NCBI GenBank assembly: GCA_024803745.1
Contig: JANJXV010000267.1
Coordinates: 621,001-685,000, forward strand
DNA from: Megascapheus bottae
Lineage: Eukaryota > Chordata > Mammalia > Rodentia > Geomyidae
Length of the DNA: 64,000 nt
Direction: 5' to 3'
Shown here: piece after piece, positions 60,748-64,000 of the stretch
Layout of the letters: each line of letters opens with the position of its first letter
Position numbering within the stretch: the first letter of the stretch is position 1
Position numbers and translations under genes: made by a program
The notes under the pieces: generated by a model
Told to the model about the DNA's origin: nothing
The model's input: the letters and a program-made list of their open reading frames with translations, nothing else
Databases searched by the model: none

Positions 60748-63700
60748 AACACACAATGGAGGTGAGTGAAGTCACAGAATGGAGGTGTGTGAAGTAATAG
60801 AATGGAGGTGTGTGAAGTCACAAAATGGAGGTGTGTGAAGTCATAGAATGGAGGTGTGTGAAGTCAAAGGATGGAGGTCTGTGAAGTCATAGAAGGCAGG
60901 TGTGTGAAGTCATAAAATGGAGATGTGTGAAGTCACAGAGTGGAGATGTGTGAAGTCATAGAATGGAGGTGTGTGACGTCACAGAATCGAGGTGTTTGAA
61001 GTTATATAATGGAAGTGTGTGAAGTCATAGAATGGAGGTGTGTGAACTCATAGAATGGAGGTGTGCGAAATCATGGACTGGACTTGTGTGAAATCAAAGA
61101 ATGGAGGTGTGGGAAGTGAAAAAATGGAGGTGTGTGAAGTCACAGAATGGAAGTGTGTGAAATCAAAATTGAGGTGTGTGAAGTCACAGAATGGAGGTGT
61201 GTGAAGTCACAGAATGGAGGTGTGTGAAGTCAAAATGGAGGTGTGTGAAGTCAAAGAAAGAGGTGTGTGAAGTCATAGAATGGAGGTCTGTGAAGTCATG
61301 GAATGGAGGTTTGTGAGGTCAAATAATTGAAGTGTGTGAAGTTACAGAAAGGAGGTGTGTGAAGTCATAGAATGGAGGTGTGTGAAGTCATAGAATGGAG
61401 GTGTGTGAAGTCACAGAAGGCAGGTGTGTGAAGTCACAGAATACAGTTGTGTGAAATCACAATGAAGGTGTGTGAATTCATAGAATGGAGGTGTGTGATG
61501 TGAAAGAATGGATGTGTGGGAAGTCATAGAATGGAGGTGTGTGAAATCACAGAATGGATTTGTGTGTAGTCACAGAGTGCAGGTGTGTAAAGTCACAGAT
61601 TGGAGGTGTGTGAAGTCAGATTGGAGGTGTGTGAAGTAACAGAATGGAGGTGTGTCAACTCAGAAAGGAGGTGTGTGAAGTCATAGAATGGAGGTGTGTG
61701 AAGTCATAGAATGGAGGTGTTTGAAGTCATAGAATGTTGGTTTTTGAAGTCACAGAATGGAGGTGTGTGAAGTCATAGAATAGAGGTGTGTGAAGTCAGA
61801 TTGGAGGTGTGTGAAGTAACAGGATGGAGGTGTATCAACTCAGAAAGGAGGTGTGTGAAGTCATAGAATGGAGGTGTGTGAAGTCATAGAATGGAGGTGT
61901 GTGAAATCATAGAATGGAGGTGTGTGAAGTCACAGAAATGAGGTGTTTGAAGTCAAAATGGAAGTGTGTGAAGTCAGAATGGAGGTGTGTGAAGTCATAG
62001 AATGGAGGTGTGTGAAGTCACAGAATGGAGGTGTGTGAACTCATACAATGGAGGAGTGTGAAGTCATGGAATGGAGGTGTGTGAAGTCACAGATGGAGGT
62101 GTGTGAAGTCATAGAATGGAGGGGTGTGAAGTTACAGAATGGAGGTGTGTGAAGTCACAGAAGGGAGGTTTGTGAAGTCATATAATGGATGTTTCTGAAG
62201 TAAGAATGAAGGTGTGTGAAGCCATAAAATGGAGGTGTGTGAAGTCAAAATGCAGGTGTGTGAAGTCAAACAATGGAGGTGTGTGAAGTCACAGAATGGA
62301 GATGTGTGAAGTCACAGAATGGAAGTGTGTGAAGTCAAAATGGAGGTGTGTGAATTCAGAGAATGGAGGTGTGTGAAGTCAAATCATGGACGTGTGTGAA
62401 GTCAAAATTTTGGTGTGTGAAGTCACAAATGCAGGTGTGTGAAGTCACAGAATGGAGGTGTGTGAAGTCAAAATGGAGGTGTGTGAAGTCAAAGAATGGA
62501 TGTGTTTGAAGTCATAGAATGGAGGTGTGTGAAGTCAGAATGCAGGTGTGTGAAGTCAGAATGCAAGTGTGTGAAGTCATGGAATGGATGTGTTTGAAGT
62601 CGTAGAATGGAGGTGTGTGAAGTCAGAGAATGGAGGTGTGTGAAGTCAGAATGCAGGTGTGTGAAGTCATAGAATGGAGGTGTGTGAAGTCATAGAATGG
62701 AGGTGTGTGAAGTCATAGATTGGAAGTGTGTGAAGTCATAGAATGGAGGTGTGTGAAGTCATAGATTGAAGGTGTGTAGAAGTCATAGTATGGAGGTGTG
62801 TGAAGTCACAGAAAGGAGGTGTGTGAAATCACAGAATGGAGTTGTGTGAAGTCACAATGGAGGTGTGTGAAGTCATAGAATGGAGTTGTGTGAAATCAAA
62901 GAATGGAGGTTTGTTAAGTCATAGAATGGATTGTGTGTGAAATCATAGAATGGAGGTGTGTGAATCACAGAATTGAGGTGTGTAAAGTCACAGAGTGGAG
63001 GTGTGTGAAGTCACAGAATGGAGTTGTGTGTGAAGTCATAGAATGGAGGTGTGTGAAGTCACAGAAGGCAGGTGTGTGAAGTCACAGAATACAGTTGTGT
63101 GAAGTCATGGAATGGAGGTGTGTGAAGTCAGAATGCAGGTGTGTGAAGTCATAGAATGGAGGTGTGTGAAGTCATAGAATGGAGGTGTGTGGAGTCATAG
63201 ACTGGAAGTGTGTGAAGTCATAAAATGGAGGTGTGTGAAGTCATAGATTGAAGGTGTGGAAGTCATAGTATGGAGGTGTGTGAAGTCACAGAAAGGAGGT
63301 GTGTGAAGTCACAGAATGGAGGTGTGTGAAGTCAAAACGGAGGTGTGTGAAGTCAAAGAATGGAGGTGTGTGAAGTCATAGAATGGAGGTGTATGAAGTC
63401 ATGGAATAGAGGTTTGTGAAGTCAAACAATGGAAGTGTGTGCAGTTACAGAATGGAGGTGTGTGAAGTCATAGAATGGAGCTGTGTGAAGTCATTGAATG
63501 GAGGAGTGTGAAGTCAGAATGGAGATGTGTGAAGTCACATAATGGAGGTGTGTGCAGTCATAGAATGTTGGTGTGTGAAGTCATAGAATGGAGGTGTATG
63601 AAGTTGTAGAATGGAGGTTTGTGAAGTCAGAATGCAGGTGTGTGTAGTCATAGAATGGAGGTGTGTGAAGTCATAGAATGGAGGTGTGCGAAGTCACAGA

Positions 63701-64000
63701 AGGGAGGTGTGTGAAGTCACAGAATCGAGTTGTCTGAAGTCACAATGGAGGTGTGTGAAGTCATAGAATGGAGGTGTGTGAAGTCAGAATAGAGGTGTGC
63801 GAAGTCATAGAATGGAGGTGGGTGAAGTCAGAATGGAGCTGTGTGAAGTCTTAGAATTGAGGTGTGTGCAGTCAGAATGGAGGTGTGTGAACTCATAGAA
63901 TGGAGGTGTGTGAAGTCACAATGGAGGTGTGTGAAGTCATAGAAAGGAGGTGTGGGAAGTAAAAATGGAGTTTGTGAACTCATAGAATGAAGGTGTGTGA
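60748..64000 (+). repeat. HOR unit, partial, cut by the window end
   Basis: This type II unit holds a palindrome at 60974-60981, D near 61069, a mutated F (CAAATAATTG at 61320, palindrome broken), T near 61737, A near 62188, GATTGAAGG near 62764 and the TG-expanded monomer near 63022. Part of the pre-A block is missing near 62160, where CACAGAAGGGAGG directly follows ACAGAATGG. The array runs off the end of the window. Confidence 0.82.

Larger units (their letters stand above)
315..60981. other. Dispersed TGACGTCA palindromes (CRE-like words)
   Basis: The monomer word TGAAGTCA becomes the 8-bp palindrome TGACGTCA by one A-to-C change. I located it at 315, 1627, 3275, 5087, 5904, 8853, 10296, 11519, 14401, 15846, 17069, 18150, 20402, 21531, 24594, 26356, 32066, 38595, 58967 and 60974 (start positions). 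Most fall in two inherited HOR positions: before CAGAATCG (the C block) or before GATTGG (after T). The sites at 1627, 20402 and 58967 are isolated and probably independent changes. The word equals the consensus cAMP response element bound by CREB/ATF proteins. The sequence gives no evidence that it is used. Confidence 0.85.
660..61329. other. Recurrent AT-rich palindrome CAAATATTTG (F block)
   Basis: One strongly diverged monomer in each D/F-containing unit reads GTCAAATATTTGAAG and carries a perfect 10-bp palindrome. Start positions are 660, 1587, 3620, 5433, 10642, 16192, 26702, 29838, 32389, 38918, 43447, 54041 and 57143. The copy at 61320 is broken to CAAATAATTG. It is the most AT-rich spot in the units and a good landmark. 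No function can be assigned. Confidence 0.85.
1..64000 (+). repeat. 23-bp satellite array filling the whole window
   Basis: The window is a continuous head-to-tail array of a monomer of about 23 bp. It starts TGGAGGTGTGTGAAGTCA and ends in TAGAA or CAGAA. Common variants are 21 bp (ending TCAGAA or TCAAAA, two bases lost), 20 bp (CAGATGG joins) and 24-25 bp (an extra G in TGTGTGGAAG, or an extra TG in GTTGTGTGTGAAG). All monomers read lie in one orientation. I found no non-satellite insertion, no inversion and no end of the array. The + strand is G-rich and C-poor, with about nine G to one C in the TAGAA form. Bases 1-42 are the tail of a unit that begins outside the window. Satellite identity is certain; family and species are not determined. 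Confidence 0.99.

Noticed and set aside
1..64000. CRISPR array
   Set aside because: The repeat is continuous, with no unique spacers between repeats and no adjacent cas-like genes. Variation is by drifted monomers, as in satellites.
1..64000. Human satellite II/III-type (GGAAT)n repeat, suggested by the AATGGA words
   Set aside because: The period is 23 bp with a GTGTGTGAAGTCA core, not a 5-bp repeat, and no run of tandem GGAAT is present.
1..64000. Telomeric or interstitial telomere repeat, or a CENP-B box
   Set aside because: No tandem TTAGGG-like runs and no sequence resembling the CENP-B box were seen, so the array cannot be called centromeric from sequence alone.

Overview
The whole 64 kb window is one uninterrupted satellite DNA array. 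I see no protein-coding gene, RNA gene, transposon, CRISPR array or unique spacer sequence. The array is built from about 2,800 head-to-tail copies of a monomer of about 23 bp. On the + strand the monomer begins TGGAGGTGTGTGAAGTCA and ends TAGAA or CAGAA. Shortened 20-22 bp and lengthened 24-25 bp versions are mixed in. Every monomer I read is in the same orientation. The consensus has roughly nine G to one or two C, so the G/C strand asymmetry is extreme. This points to constitutive heterochromatin or a macrosatellite of a eukaryote, plausibly a vertebrate. I cannot name the species or the satellite family. Satellites with 23-bp monomers in kilobase-scale higher-order repeats are known (the bovine 1.706 satellite has been described this way), but I could not compare sequences and claim no match.

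The monomers have diverged into recognisable marker blocks that recur in a fixed order, so the array is a higher-order repeat (HOR). I use these names. E = the AACACACAATGG monomer. P = GTCCCAAAATGG. C = a TGACGTCA monomer followed by CAGAATCG. D = CATGGACTGGACG. F = the palindrome CAAATATTTG. T = ATGTTGGTTTTTGAAG. A = GGATGTTTCTGAAGTAAG. J = TTTGAGTCACAG. G = GAGATATGTGAAGGCAC. H = ACATCGGAAGTGTGTTCAG. I delimit units from one E marker to the next.

Region 1 (1 to about 26.8 kb): type I units of about 2.0-3.9 kb. Units of the order E-C-D-F-T-A-J-G alternate with units of the order E-P-T-A-J-G, giving a second-order period of about 5.2-5.6 kb. A 320-bp E-to-E doublet recurs three times. Region 2 (about 26.8-45.7 kb): type II organisation with a different A variant and the new H block, including a nearly perfect tandem duplication of 6,529 bp. 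Region 3 (45,741-53,745): about 3.4 copies of a 2,373-bp HOR that appear almost identical and lack C, D, F, T and A entirely. Region 4 (53.7-64 kb): long mixed units of about 4-5 kb that regain D, F, T and A.

No genes work together here. What the window records is repeat evolution: local slippage, unequal exchange with visible junctions, and recent segmental amplification. The open frames (60-78 codons) are by-products of monomer-length variants. Dispersed CRE, AP-1, E-box and T-box-like words arise from one- or two-base changes in the monomer and are spread with the HOR; any function is speculative.
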